From Salvelinus alpinus (Eukaryota > Chordata > Actinopteri > Salmoniformes > Salmonidae), in NCBI RefSeq assembly GCF_045679555.1, contig NC_092091.1, positions 83,135,953 to 83,199,952 on the forward strand: DNA of 64,000 nt, written 5' to 3'. Of this stretch, positions 50,225 to 64,000 are shown one piece after another; the stretch's first letter is position 1, and each line of letters starts with the position of its first letter. The notes under the pieces are model-generated. The model made no database searches and was not told where the DNA came from. It saw only the letters and a program-made list of their open reading frames with translations. The translations under genes were made by a program, and so were the position numbers.

Positions 50225-53200
50225 GGTGTGAGTGTATCGACCATAGTGAGGCATAGTGAGTGTATCGACCATAGTGAGGCATAGTGAGTGTATCGACCAT
50301 AGTGAGGCATAGTGATTGTATTGACCATAGTGAGGCATAGTGAGTGTATCGACCATAGTGAGGCATAGTGAGTGTATCGACCATAGTGAGGCATAGTGAG
50401 TGTATCGACCATAGTGAGGCATAGTGATTGTATCGACCATAGTGAGGCATAGTGAGTGTATCGACCATAGTGAGGCATAGTGATTGTATCGACCATAGTG
50501 AGGCATAGTGATTGTATCGACCATAGTGAGGCATAGTGATTGTTTTGACCATAGTGAGGCATAGTGAGTGTATCGACCATAGTGAGGCATAGTGATTGTA
50601 TCGACCATAGTGAGGCATAGTGATTGTATCGACCATAGTGAGGCATAGTGATTGTATCGACCATAGTGAGGCATAGTGATTGTATCGACCATAGTGAGGC
50701 ATAGTGAGTGTATCGACCATAGTGAGGCATAGTGAGTGTATCGAGCATAGTGAGGCATAGTGAGTGTATCGACCATAGTGAGGCATAGTGAGTGTATCGA
50801 CCATAGTGAGGCATAGTGAGTGTATCGACCATAGTGAGGCATAGTGATTGTATTGACCATAGTGAGGCATAGTGATTGTATCGACCATAGTGAGGCATAG
50901 TGAGTGTATTGACCATAGTGAGGCATAGTGAGTGTATCGACCATAGTGAGGCATAGTGATTGTTTTGACCATAGTGAGGCATAGTGATTGTATCGACCAT
51001 AGTGAGGCATAGTGAGTGTATTGACCATAGTGAGGCATAGTGAGTGTATTGACCATAGTGAGGCATAGTGATTGTATTGACCATAGTGAGGCATAGTGAT
51101 TGTATCGACCATAGTGAGGCATAGTGATTGTATCGACCATAGTGAGGCATAGTGATTGTATCGACCATAGTGAGGCATAGTGATTGTATCGACCATAGTG
51201 AGGCATAGTGATTGTATCGACCATAGTGAGGCATAGTGAGTGTATCGACCATAGTGAGGCATAGTGATTGTATCGACCATAGTGAGGCATAGTGAGTGTA
51301 TCGACCATAGTGAGGCATAGTGAGTGTATCGACCATAGTGAGGCATAGTGATTGTATCGACCATAGTGAGGCATAGTGAGTGTATCGACCATAGTGAGGC
51401 ATAGTGAGTGTATCGACCATAGTGAGGCATAGTGAGTGTATCGACCATAGTGAGGCATAGTGAGTGTATCGACCATAGTGAGGCATAGTGAGTGTATCGA
51501 CCATAGTGAGGCATAGTGAGTGTATCGACCATAGTGAGGCATAGTGATTGTATCGACCATAGTGAGGCATAGTGATTGTATTGACCATAGTGAGGCATAG
51601 TGAGTGTATTGACCATAGTGAGGCATAGTGAGTGTATTGACCATAGTGAGGCATAGTGAGTGTATTGACCATAGTGAGGCATAGTGAGTGTATTGACCAT
51701 AGTGAGGCATAGTGAGTGTATTGACCATAGTGAGGCATAGTGAGTGTATTGACCATAGTGAGGCATAGTGAGTGTATTGACCATAGTGAGGCATAGTGAT
51801 TGTATCGACCATAGTGAGGCATAGTGAGTGTATCGACCATAGTGAGGCATAGTGATTGTATCGACCATAGTGAGGCATAGTGATTGTATCGACCATAGTG
51901 AGGCATAGTGAGTGTATCGACCGTAGTGAGGCATAGTGAGTGTATTGACCGTAGTGAGGCATAGTGAGTGTATTGACCGTAGTGAGGCATAGTGAGTGTA
52001 TTGACCGTAGTGAGGCATAGTGAGTGTATTGACCATAGTGAGGCATAGTGAGTGTATTGACCATAGTGAGGCATAGTGAGTGTATCGAGCATAGTGAGGC
52101 ATAGTGAGTGTATCGACCATAGTGAGGCATAGTGAGTGTATCGACCATAGTGAGGCATAGTGATTGTATCGACCATAGTGAGGCATAGTGAGTGTATCGA
52201 CCATAGTGAGGCATAGTGATTGTATCGACCATAGTGAGGCATAGTGATTGTATCGACCATAGTGAGGCATAGTGAGTGTATCGACCGTAGTGAGGCATAG
52301 TGATTGTATTGACCGTAGTGAGGCATAGTGAGTGTATCGACCATAGTGAGGCATAGTGAGTGTATCGACCGTAGTGAGGCATAGTGATTGTATTGACCGT
52401 AGTGAGGCATAGTGAGTGTATCGACCATAGTGAGGCATAGTGAGTGTATCGACCATAGTGAGGCATAGTGATTGTATCGACCATAGTGAGGCATAGTGAG
52501 TGTATCGACCATAGTGAGGCATAGTGATTATATCGACCATAGTGAGGCATAGTGATTGTATCGACCATAGTGAGGCATAGTGAGTGTATCGACCGTAGTG
52601 AGGCATAGTGATTGTATTGACCGTAGTGAGGCATAGTGAGTGTATTGACCGTAGTGAGGCATAGTGAGTGTATTGACCGTAGTGAGGCATAGTGAGTGTA
52701 TCGACCATAGTGAGGCATAGTGAGTGTATTGACCATAGTGAGGCATAGTGAGTGTATCGACCATAGTGAGGCATAGTGAGTGTATCGACCATAGTGAGGC
52801 ATAGTGAGTGTATCGACCATAGTGAGGCATAGTGAGTGTATCGACCATAGTGAGGCATAGTGATTGTATTGACCATAGTGAGGCATAGTGAGTGTATTGA
52901 CCATAGTGAGGCATAGTGAGTGTATTGACCATAGTGAGGCATAGTGATTGTACCATAGTGAGTGTATTGACCATAGTGAGGCATAGTGAGTGTATTGACC
53001 ATAGTGAGGCATAGTGAGTGTATTGACCATAGTGAGGCATAGTGAGTGTATTGACCATAGTGAGGCATAGTGAGTGTATCGACCATAGTGAGGCATAGTG
53101 AGTGTATCGACCATAGTGAGGCATAGTGAGTGTATCGACCATAGTGAGGCATAGTGAGTGTATCGACCATAGTGAGGCATAGTGATTGTATTGACCATAG

Positions 53201-56200
53201 TGAGGCATAGTGAGTGTATTGACCATAGTGAGGCATAGTGAGTGTATTGACCATAGTGAGGCATAGTGAGTGTATTGACCATAGTGAGGCATAGTGAGTG
53301 TATTGACCATAGTGAGGCATAGTGAGTGTATTGACCATAGTGAGGCATAGTGAGTGTATTGACCATAGTGAGGCATAGTGATTGTATCGACCATAGTGAG
53401 GCATAGTGAGTGTATCGACCATAGTGAGGCATAGTGATTGTATCGACCATAGTGAGGCATAGTGATTGTATCGACCATAGTGAGGCATAGTGAGTGTATC
53501 GACCATAGTGAGGCATAGTGATTGTATTGACCGTAGTGAGGCATAGTGAGTGTATTGACCATAGTGAGGCATAGTGAGTGTATTGACCATAGTGAGGCAT
53601 AGTGAGTGTATCGACCATAGTGAGGCATAGTGAGTGTATTGACCATAGTGAGGCATAGTGAGTGTATTGACCATAGTGAGGCATAGTGAGTGTATTGACC
53701 ATAGTGAGGCATAGTGAGTGTATCGACCATAGTGAGGCATAGTGAGTGTATCGACCATAGTGAGGCATAGTGATTGTATTGACCATAGTGAGGCATAGTG
53801 AGTGTATTGACCATAGTGAGGCATAGTGAGTGTATCGACCATAGTGAGGCATAGTGAGTGTATTGACCATAGTGAGGCATAGTGAGTGTATTGACCATAG
53901 TGAGGCATAGTGAGTGTATTGACCATAGTGAGGCATAGTGAGTGTATTGACCATAGTGAGGCATAGTGAGTGTATCGACCATAGTGAGGCATAGTGATTG
54001 TATTGACCATAGTGAGGCATAGTGAGTGTATTGACCATAGTGAGGCATAGTGAGTGTATTGACCATAGTGAGGCATAGTGAGTGTATTGACCATAGTGAG
54101 GCATAGTGATTGTATTGACCATAGTGAGGCATAGTGAGTGTATTGACCATAGTGAGGCATAGTGAGTGTATTGACCATAGTGAGGCATAGTGAGTGTATT
54201 GACCATAGTGAGGCATAGTGAGTGTATCGACCATAGTGAGGCATAGTGAGTGTATCGACCATAGTGAGGCATAGTGAGTGTATCGACCATAGTGAGGCAT
54301 AGTGAGTGTATCGACCATAGTGAGGCATAGTGAGTGTATCGACCATAGTGAGGCATAGTGAGTGTATCGACCATAGTGAGGCATAGTGAGTGTATCGACC
54401 ATAGTGAGGCATAGTGAGTGTATCGACCATAGTGAGGCATAGTGATTGTAACGACCATAGTGAGGCATAGTGATTGTATCGACCATAGTGAGGCATAGTG
54501 AGTGTATTGACCATAGTGAGGCATAGTGAGTGTATTGACCATAGTGAGGCATAGTGATTGTATCGACCATAGTGAGGCATAGTGAGTGTATTGACCATAG
54601 TGAGGCATAGTGAGTGTATTGACCATAGTGAGGCATAGTGATTGTATTGACCATAGTGAGGCATAGTGGGTGTATTGACCATAGTGAGGCATAGTGAGTG
54701 TATTGACCATAGTGAGGCATAGTGAGTGTATCTACCATAGTGAGGCATAGTGATTGTATCGACCATAGTGAGGCATAGTGATTGTATCGACCATAGTGAG
54801 GCATAGTGAGTGTATTGACCATAGTGAGGCATAGTGAGTGTATTGACCATAGTGAGGCATAGTGATTGTTTTGACCATAGTGAGGCATAGTGAGTGTATC
54901 GACCATAGTGAGGCATAGTGAGTGTATTGACCATAGTGAGGCATAGTGAGTGTATCGACCATAGTGAGGCATAGTGAGTGTATCGACCATAGTGAGGCAT
55001 AGTGATTGTATCGACCATAGTGAGGCATAGTGATTGTATCGACCATAGTGAGGCATAGTGAGTGTATTGACCATAGTGAGGCATAGTGAGTGTATTGACC
55101 ATAGTGAGGCATAGTGATTGTATCGACCATAGTGAGGCATAGTGAGTGTATTGACCATAGTGAGGCATAGTGAGTGTATTGACCATAGTGAGGCATAGTG
55201 ATTGTATTGACCATAGTGAGGCATAGTGATTGTATCGACCATAGTGAGGCATAGTGAGTGTATTGACCATAGTGAGGCATAGTGAGTGTATTGACCATAG
55301 TGAGGCATAGTGAGTGTATTGACCATAGTGAGGCATAGTGATTGTATTGACCATAGTGAGGCATAGTGATTGTATCGACCATAGTGAGGCATAGTGAGTG
55401 TATTGACCATAGTGAGGCATAGTGATTGTATTGACCATAGTGAGGCATAGTGATTGTATTGACCATAGTGAGGCATAGTGATTGTCTTGACCATAGTGAG
55501 GCATAGTGAGTGTATCGACCATAGTGAGGCATAGTGAGTGTATCGACCATAGTGAGACATAGTGAGTGTATCGACCATAGTGAGGCATAGTGAGTGTATC
55601 GACCATAGTGAGGCATAGTGAGTGTATCGACCATAGTGAGGCATAGTGAGTGTATCGACCATAGTGAGGCATAGTGAGTGTATCGACCATAGTGAGGCAT
55701 AGTGAGTGTATCGACCATAGTGAGGCATAGTGATTGTACCGACCATAGTGAGGCATAGTGAGAGTATCGACCATAGTGAGGCATAGTGATTGTACCGACC
55801 ATAGTGAGGCATAGTGAGTGTATCGACCATAGTGAGGCATAGTGATTGTATTGACCATAGTGAGGCATAGTTATTGTATCGACCATAGTGAGGCATAGTG
55901 AGTGTATCGACCATAGTGAGGCATAGTGATTGTATCGACCATAGTGAGGCATAGTGAGTGTATCGACCATAGTGAGGCATAGTGATTGTATCGACCATAG
56001 TGAGGCATAGTGAGTGTATTGACCATAGTGAGGCATAGTGAGTGTATCGACCATAGTGAGGCATAGTGAGTGTATTGACCATAGTGAGGCATAGTGAGTG
56101 TATCGACCATAGTGAGGCATAGTGAGTGTATCGACCATAGTGAGGCATAGTGATTGTATCGACCATAGTGAGGCATAGTGATTGTATCGACCATAGTGAG

Positions 56201-59200
56201 GCATAGTGAGTGTATCGACCATAGTGAGGCATAGTGAGTGTATCGACCATAGTGAGGCATAGTGAGTGTATTGACCATAGTGAGGCATAGTGAGTGTATT
56301 GACCATAGTGAGGCATAGTGAGTGTATCGACCATAGTGAGGCATAGTGAGTGTATCGACCATAGTGAGGCATAGTGAGTGTATCGACCATAGTGAGGCAT
56401 AGTGAGTGTATCGACCATAGTGAGGCATAGTGATTGTACCGACCATAGTGAGGCATAGTGAGAGTATCGACCATAGTGAGGCATAGTGATTGTACCGACC
56501 ATAGTGAGGCATAGTGAGTGTATCGACCATAGTGAGGCATAGTGATTGTATTGACCATAGTGAGGCATAGTTATTGTATCGACCATAGTGAGGCATAGTG
56601 AGTGTATCGACCATAGTGAGGCATAGTGATTGTATCGACCATAGTGAGGCATAGTGAGTGTATCGACCATAGTGAGGCATAGTGATTGTATCGACCATAG
56701 TGAGGCATAGTGAGTGTATTGACCATAGTGAGGCATAGTGAGTGTATTGACCATAGTGAGACATAGTGAGTGTATTGACCATAGTGAGGCATAGTGAGTG
56801 TATCGACCATAGTGAGGCATAGTGAGTGTATCGACCATAGTGAGGCATAGTGATTGTATCGACCATAGTGAGGCATAGTGAGTGTATTGACCATAGTGAG
56901 GCATAGTGAGTGTATTGACCATAGTGAGGCATAGTGAGTGTATTGACCATAGTGAGGCATAGTGAGTGTATTGACCATAGTGAGGCATAGTGAGTGTATT
57001 GACCATAGTGAGGCATAGTGAGTGTATTGACCATAGTGAGGCATAGTGAGTGTATTGACCATAGTGAGGCATAGTGATTGTATCGACCATAGTGAGGCAT
57101 AGTGAGTGTATCGACCATAGTGAGGCATAGTGAGTGTATCGACCATAGTGAGGCATAGTGAGTGTATCGACCATAGTGAGGCATAGTGAGTGTATCGACC
57201 ATAGTGAGGCATAGTGAGTGTATCGACCATAGTGAGGCATAGTGAGTGTATCGACCATAGTGAGGCATAGTGAGTGTATCGACCATAGTGAGGCATAGTG
57301 ATTGTATTGACCATAGTGAGGCATAGTGAGTGTATCGACCATAGTGAGGCATAGTGAGTGTATCGACCATAGTGAGGCATAGTGAGTGTATCGACCATAG
57401 TGAGGCATAGTGAGTGTATCGACCATAGTGAGGCATAGTGATTGTACCGACCATAGTGAGGCATAGTGAGTGTATCGACCATAGTGAGGCATAGTGATTG
57501 TACCGACCATAGTGAGGCATAGTGAGTGTATCGACCATAGTGAGGCATAGTGATTGTATCGACCATAGTGAGGCATAGTGAGTGTATCGACCATAGTGAG
57601 GCATAGTGATTGTATCGACCATAGTGAGGCATAGTGATTGTATCGACCATAGTGAGGCATAGTGAGTGTATCGACCATAGTGAGGCATAGTGAGTGTATT
57701 GACCATAGTGAGGCATAGTGAGTGTATTGACCATAGTGAGGCATAGTGAGTGTATCGACCATAGTGAGGCATAGTGAGTGTATCGACCATAGTGAGGCAT
57801 AGTGAGTGTATCGACCATAGTGAGGCATAGTGAGTGTATCGACCATAGTGAGGCATAGTGATTGTATCGACCATAGTGAGGCATAGTGAGTGTATTGACC
57901 ATAGTGAGGCATAGTGAGTGTATTGACCATAGTGAGGCATAGTGAGTGTATTGACCATAGTGAGGCATAGTGAGTGTATTGACCATAGTGAGGCATAGTG
58001 AGTGTATTGACCATAGTGAGGCATAGTGAGTGTATTGACCATAGTGAGGCATAGTGAGTGTATTGACCATAGTGAGGCATAGTGAGTGTATCGACCATAG
58101 TGAGGCATAGTGAGTGTATCGACCATAGTGAGGCATAGTGATTGTATCGACCATAGTGAGGCATAGTGAGTGTATCGACCATAGTGAGGCATAGTGATTG
58201 TATCGACCATAGTGAGGCATAGTGAGTGTATCGACCATAGTGAGGCATAGTGAGTGTATCGACCATAGTGAGGCATAGTGATTGTATTGACCATAGTGAG
58301 GCATAGTGATTGTCTTGACCATAGTGAGGCATAGTGAGTGTCTTGACCATAGTGAGGCATAGTGAGTGTATCGACCATAGTGAGGCATAGTGAGTGTATT
58401 GACCATAGTGAGGCATAGTGATTGTATTGACCATAGTGAGGCATAGTGATTGTCTTGACCATAGCGAGGCATAGTGAGTGTATCGACCATAGTGAGGCAT
58501 AGTGAGTGTATCGACCATAGTGAGGCATAGTGAGTGTATCGACCATAGTGAGGCATAGTGATTGTATTGACCATAGTGAGGCATAGTGAGTGTATCGACC
58601 ATAGTGAGGCATAGTGAGTGTATCGACCATAGTGAGGCATAGTGAGTGTATCGACCATAGTGAGGCATAGTGAGTGTATCGACCATAGTGAGGCATAGTG
58701 AGTGTATCGACCATAGTGAGGCATAGTGAGTGTATCGACCATAGTGAGGCATAGTGATTGTACCGACCATAGTGAGGCATAGTGAGTGTATCGACCATAG
58801 TGAGGCATAGTGATTGTATTGACCATAGTGAGGCATAGTTATTGTATCGACCATAGTGAGGCATAGTGAGTGTATCGACCATAGTGAGGCATAGTGATTG
58901 TATCGACCATAGTGAGGCATAGTGAGTGTATCGACCATAGTGAGGCATAGTGATTGTATCGACCATAGTGAGGCATAGTGAGTGTATTGACCATAGTGAG
59001 GCATAGTGAGTGTATTGACCATAGTGAGGCATAGTGAGTGTATCGACCATAGTGAGGCATAGTGAGTGTATCGACCATAGTGAGGCATAGTGAGTGTATC
59101 GACCATAGTGAGGCATAGTGATTGTATCGACCATAGTGAGGCATAGTGAGTGTATTGACCATAGTGAGGCATAGTGAGTGTATTGACCATAGTGAGGCAT

Positions 59201-62200
59201 AGTGAGTGTATTGACCATAGTGAGGCATAGTGAGTGTATTGACCATAGTGAGGCATAGTGAGTGTATTGACCATAGTGAGGCATAGTGAGTGTATTGACC
59301 ATAGTGAGGCATAGTGAGTGTATCGACCATAGTGAGGCATAGTGAGTGTATTGACCATAGTGAGGCATAGTGAGTGTATTGACCATAGTGAGGCATAGTG
59401 AGTGTATCGACCATAGTGAGGCATAGTGATTGTATCGACCATAGTGAGGCATAGTGAGTGTATTGACCATAGTGAGGCATAGTGAGTGTATCGACCATAT
59501 TGAGGCATAGTGAGTGTATTGACCATAGTGAGGCATAGTGAGTGTATTGACCATAGTGAGTGTATCGACCATAGTGAGGCATAGTGAGTGTATCGACCAT
59601 AGTGAGGCATAGTGATTGTATTGACCATAGTGAGGCATAGTGAGTGTATTGACCATAGTGAGGCATAGTGAGTGTATTGACCATAGTGAGGCATAGTGAG
59701 TGTATTGACCATAGTGAGGCATAGTGAGTGTATTGACCATAGTGAGGCATAGTGAGTGTATCGACCATAGTGAGGCATAGTGAGTGTATCGACCATAGTG
59801 AGGCATAGTGAGTGTATCGACCATAGTGAGGCATAGTGAGTGTATTGACCATAGTGAGGCATAGTGAGTGTATTGACCATAGTGAGGCATAGTGAGTGTA
59901 TCGACCATAGTGAGGCATAGTGATTGTATCGACCATAGTGAGGCATAGTGAGTGTATTGACCATAGTGAGGCATAGTGAGTGTATCGACCATAGTGAGGC
60001 ATAGTGAGTGTATTGACCATAGTGAGGCATAGTGAGTGTATCGACCATAGTGAGGCATAGTGAGTGTATCGACCATAGTGAGGCATAGTGATTGTATCGA
60101 CCATAGTGAGGCATAGTGAGTGTATTGACCATAGTGAGGCATAGTGAGTGTATTGACCATAGTGAGGCATAGTGAGTGTATTGACCATAGTGAGGCATAG
60201 TGAGTGTATTGACCATAGTGAGGCATAGTGAGTGTATTGACCATAGTGAGGCATAGTGAGTGTATTGACCATAGTGAGGCATAGTGAGTGTATTGACCAT
60301 AGTGAGGCATAGTGAGTGTATCGACCATAGTGAGGCATAGTGAGTGTATCGACCATAGTGAGGCATAGTGAGTGTATCGACCATAGTGAGGCATAGTGAG
60401 TGTATCGACCATAGTGAGGCATAGTGAGTGTATCGACCATAGTGAGGCATAGTGAGTGTATCGACCATAGTGAGGCATAGTGAGTGTATCGACCATAGTG
60501 AGGCATAGTGAGTGTATCGACCATAGTGAGGCATAGTGATTGTATTGACCATAGTGAGGCATAGTGAGTGTATCGACCATAGTGAGGCATAGTGAGTGTA
60601 TCGACCATAGTGAGGCATAGTGAGTGTATCGACCATAGTGAGGCATAGTGAGTGTATCGACCATAGTGAGGCATAGTGATTGTATCGACCATAGTGAGGC
60701 ATAGTGAGTGTATCGACCATAGTGAGGCATAGTGAGTGTATCGACCATAGTGAGGCATAGTGAGTGTATCGACCATAGTGAGGCATAGTGAGTGTATCGA
60801 CCATAGTGAGGCATAGTGAGTGTATCGACCATAGTGAGGCATAGTGAGTGTATCGACCATAGTGAGGCATAGTGAGTGTATCGACCATAGTGAGGCATAG
60901 TGATTGTATCGACCATAGTGAGGCATAGTGAGTGTATCGACCATAGTGAGGCATAGTGATTGTATCGACCATAGTGAGGCATAGTGATTGTATCGACCAT
61001 AGTGAGGCATAGTGAGTGTATTGACCATAGTGAGGCATAGTGAGTGTATTGACCATAGTGAGGCATAGTGAGTGTATTGACCATAGTGAGGCATAGTGAG
61101 TGTATCGACCATAGTGAGGCATAGTGAGTGTATCGACCATAGTGAGGCATAGTGAGTGTATCGACCATAGTGAGGCATAGTGAGTGTATTGACCATAGTG
61201 AGGCATAGTGAGTGTATTGACCATAGTGAGGCATAGTGAGTGTATTGACCATAGTGAGGCATAGTGAGTGTATTGACCATAGTGAGGCATAGTGAGTGTA
61301 TTGACCATAGTGAGGCATAGTGAGTGTATTGACCATAGTGAGGCATAGTGAGTGTATTGACCATAGTGAGGCATAGTGAGTGTATTGACCATAGTGAGGC
61401 ATAGTGAGTGTATCGACCATAGTGAGGCATAGTGAGTGTATCGACCATAGTGAGGCATAGTGAGTGTATCGACCATAGTGAGGCATAGTGAGTGTATCGA
61501 CCATAGTGAGGCATAGTGAGTGTATCGACCATAGTGAGGCATAGTGAGTGTATTGACCATAGTGAGGCATAGTGAGTGTATTGACCATAGTGAGGCATAG
61601 TGAGTGTATTGACCATAGTGAGGCATAGTGAGTGTATCGACCATAGTGAGGCATAGTGATTGTATTGACCATAGTGAGGCATAGTGAGTGTATCGACCAT
61701 AGTGAGGCATAGTGAGTGTATTGACCATAGTGAGGCATAGTGAGTGTATTGACCATAGTGAGGCATAGTGATTGTATTGACCATAGTGAGGCATAGTGAG
61801 TGTATCGACCATAGTGAGGCATAGTGAGTGTATCGACCATAGTGAGGCATAGTGAGTGTATCGACCATAGTGAGGCATAGTGAGTGTATTGACCATAGTG
61901 AGGCATAGTGAGTGTATTGACCATAGTGAGGCATAGTGAGTGTATCGACCATAGTGAGGCATAGTGAGTGTATCGACCATAGTGAGGCATAGTGAGTGTA
62001 TCGACCATAGTGAGGCATAGTGAGTGTATCGACCATAGTGAGGCATAGTGAGTGTATCGACCATAGTGAGGCATAGTGAGTGTATTGACCATAGTGAGGC
62101 ATAGTGAGTGTATCGACCATAGTGAGGCATAGTGAGTGTATTGACCATAGTGAGGCATAGTGAGTGTATCGACCATAGTGAGGCATAGTGAGTGTATCGA

Positions 62201-64000
62201 CCATAGTGAGGCATAGTGATTGTATCGACCATAGTGAGGCATAGTGAGTGTATCGACCATAGTGAGGCATAGTGAGTGTATTGACCATAGTGAGGCATAG
62301 TGAGTGTATTGACCATAGTGAGGCATAGTGAGTGTATTGACCATAGTGAGGCATAGTGAGTGTATCGACCATAGTGAGGCATAGTGAGTGTATCGACCAT
62401 AGTGAGGCATAGTGAGTGTATCGACCATAGTGAGGCATAGTGAGTGTATCGACCATAGTGAGGCATAGTGAGTGTATTGACCATAGTGAGGCATAGTGAG
62501 TGTATTGACCATAGTGAGGCATAGTGAGTGTATTGACCATAGTGAGGCATAGTGAGTGTATCGACCATAGTGAGGCATAGTGAGTGTATCGACCATAGTG
62601 AGGCATAGTGAGTGTATCGACCATAGTGAGGCATAGTGAGTGTATCGACCATAGTGAGGCATAGTGAGTGTATTGACCATAGTGAGGCATAGTGAGTGTA
62701 TTGACCATAGTGAGGCATAGTGAGTGTATCGACCATAGTGAGGCATAGTGAGTGTATCGACCATAGTGAGGCATAGTGAGTGTATTGACCATAGTGAGGC
62801 ATAGTGAGTGTATTGACCATAGTGAGGCATAGTGAGTGTATTGACCATAGTGAGGCATAGTGAGTGTATTGACCATAGTGAGGCATAGTGAGTGTATCGA
62901 CCATAGTGAGGCATAGTGAGTGTATCGACCATAGTGAGGCATAGTGATTGTATCGACCATAGTGAGGCATAGTGAGTGTATTGACCATAGTGAGGCATAG
63001 TGAGTGTATTGACCATAGTGAGGCATAGTGAGTGTATTGACCATAGTGAGGCATAGTGAGTGTATTGACCATAGTGAGGCATAGTGAGTGTATTGACCAT
63101 AGTGAGGCATAGTGAGTGTATCGACCATAGTGAGGCATAGTGAGTGTATCGACCATAGTGAGGCATAGTGAGTGTATTGACCATAGTGAGGCATAGTGAG
63201 TGTATTGACCATAGTGAGGCATAGTGAGTGTATCGACCATAGTGAGGCATAGTGATTGTATCGACCATAGTGAGGCATAGTGAGTGTATTGACCATAGTG
63301 AGGCATAGTGAGTGTATCGACCATAGTGAGGCATAGTGAGTGTATCGACCATATTGAGGCATAGTGAGTGTATCGACCATAGTGAGGCATAGTGAGTGTA
63401 TTGACCATAGTGAGTGTATTGACCATAGTGAGGCATAGTGAGTGTATTGACCATAGTGAGGCATAGTGATTGTATCGACCATAGTGAGGCATAGTGAGTG
63501 TATTGACCATAGTGAGGCATAGTGAGTGTATTGACCATAGTGAGGCATAGTGAGTGTATTGACCATAGTGAGGCATAGTGAGTGTATTGACCATAGTGAG
63601 GCATAGTGAGTGTATTGACCATAGTGAGGCATAGTGAGTGTATCGACCATAGTGAGGCATAGTGAGTGTATCGACCATAGTGAGGCATAGTGAGTGTATC
63701 GACCATAGTGAGGCATAGTGAGTGTATCGACCATAGTGAGGCATAGTGAGTGTATCGACCATAGTGAGGCATAGTGATTGTATTGACCATAGAGAGGCAT
63801 AGTGAGTGTATCGACCATAGTGAGGCATAGTGATTGTATCGACCATAGTGAGGCATAGTGATTGTATCGACCATAGTGAGGCATAGTGATTGTATCGACC
63901 ATAGTGAGGCATAGTGAGTGTATCGACCATAGTGAGGCATAGTGAGTGTATCGACCATAGTGAGGCATAGTGATTGTATTGACCATAGTGAGGCATAGTG
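50225..64000. repeat. 28-bp satellite-like array, about 490 copies, running off the window
   Basis: Units of 'gtgtatcgaccatagtgagg' + 'catagtga' fill 13.8 kb. The unit is itself 10+10+8 ('catagtgagg', 'catagtgagt', 'gtatcgac'). The main variable sites are gaGtgta/gaTtgta, tatCgacc/tatTgacc and accAtag/accGtag. Rare variants TTATTG, gaGAGta, gtaCCg and catATTg recur in fixed order, showing block duplication. Shortened units occur at about 52,953, 59,555 and 63,407. The array is stop-free in all three minus frames, so frames of up to 3,822 codons arise; they end at TTATTG variants (CAATAA on the minus strand). Not a gene. Confidence 0.97.

Noticed and set aside
50225..64000. Giant minus-strand open frames (up to 3,822 codons) with repeated MPHYG/HYASLWSI/HSLCLTMV peptides
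   Set aside because: The 28-bp unit lacks stops in all three minus phases, so any phase is open for as long as the array lasts. There is no flanking gene structure, and frames end only at unit variants that create TAA. Product of the repeat, not a protein.

Overview
Vertebrate nuclear DNA, almost certainly from a salmonid fish. I infer this from several repeat families I recognise from memory as salmonid: an HpaI-type tRNA-derived SINE, a 5S-rRNA-derived SINE of the OS-SINE1 kind, a Tc1-like 3' end, and the palindromic 'gtgcactac...tagggaatagggtg' repeat. The genus cannot be fixed from this window.

The one gene I can reconstruct runs on the minus strand from about 37.0 kb down to about 8.96 kb. 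It is mgarp (mitochondria-localised glutamic-acid-rich protein; HUMMR/OSAP in mammals). Exon 1 (36,798-36,876) encodes a basic/hydrophobic mitochondrial presequence. Exon 2 (29,843-29,946) holds the glycine/serine linker and the single membrane helix. Exon 3 (20,750-20,822) holds the conserved [19 protein letters not shown] segment. After exon 3 the splice phase fits two different C-terminal solutions. Exon 4a (17,057-17,520) gives a 239-residue protein ending in a Glu/Ala tail, close to the roughly 240 residues of the human protein. Exon 4b plus exon 5 (10,859-12,235 and 10,129-10,172) gives about 559 residues, with a 27-bp minisatellite inside the reading frame. The promoter side shows a TATA box and a CACGTG element. 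Below the 3' end, a non-coding-looking first exon with a consensus donor (7,235) and a perfect CRE (7,625) suggests a second minus-strand gene. Conserved synteny would make it elf2, but that is inference.

The rest is dominated by tandem arrays. Left of the gene: a 45-bp array (1-2,429), a CT tract and a CA tract (3.1-3.64 kb), a 34-36-bp array (4.79-6.02 kb), and 33-bp and 30-bp arrays (7.84-8.87 kb). Inside the mgarp introns: a 28-bp array (21.1-23.7 kb), a 61-bp array (24.2 kb), a 33-bp array of about 139 units (24.9-29.5 kb), and 42-, 87-, about 26-, about 33- and 24-bp arrays (30.8-35.6 kb). Upstream of the gene: a 78-bp array (37.5-39.5 kb), a Tc1-derived non-autonomous element with its own 42-bp array, a LINE with internal 31-bp and 70-bp arrays broken by nested elements, a second LINE whose ORF2 is split by a 40-bp array (45.1-46.9 kb), a CT-rich tract, a 25-bp array, and a 28-bp array that fills the last 13.8 kb and runs off the window (about 490 units).

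The most unusual aspect is how many tandem arrays there are. At least four were demonstrably born inside transposable-element sequence (31-, 40-, 42- and 70-bp units), and one or two lie inside mgarp coding exons. The very long open reading frames in the arrays are products of repeat units without stop codons and are not annotated as genes. I see no prokaryotic, viral or CRISPR content.
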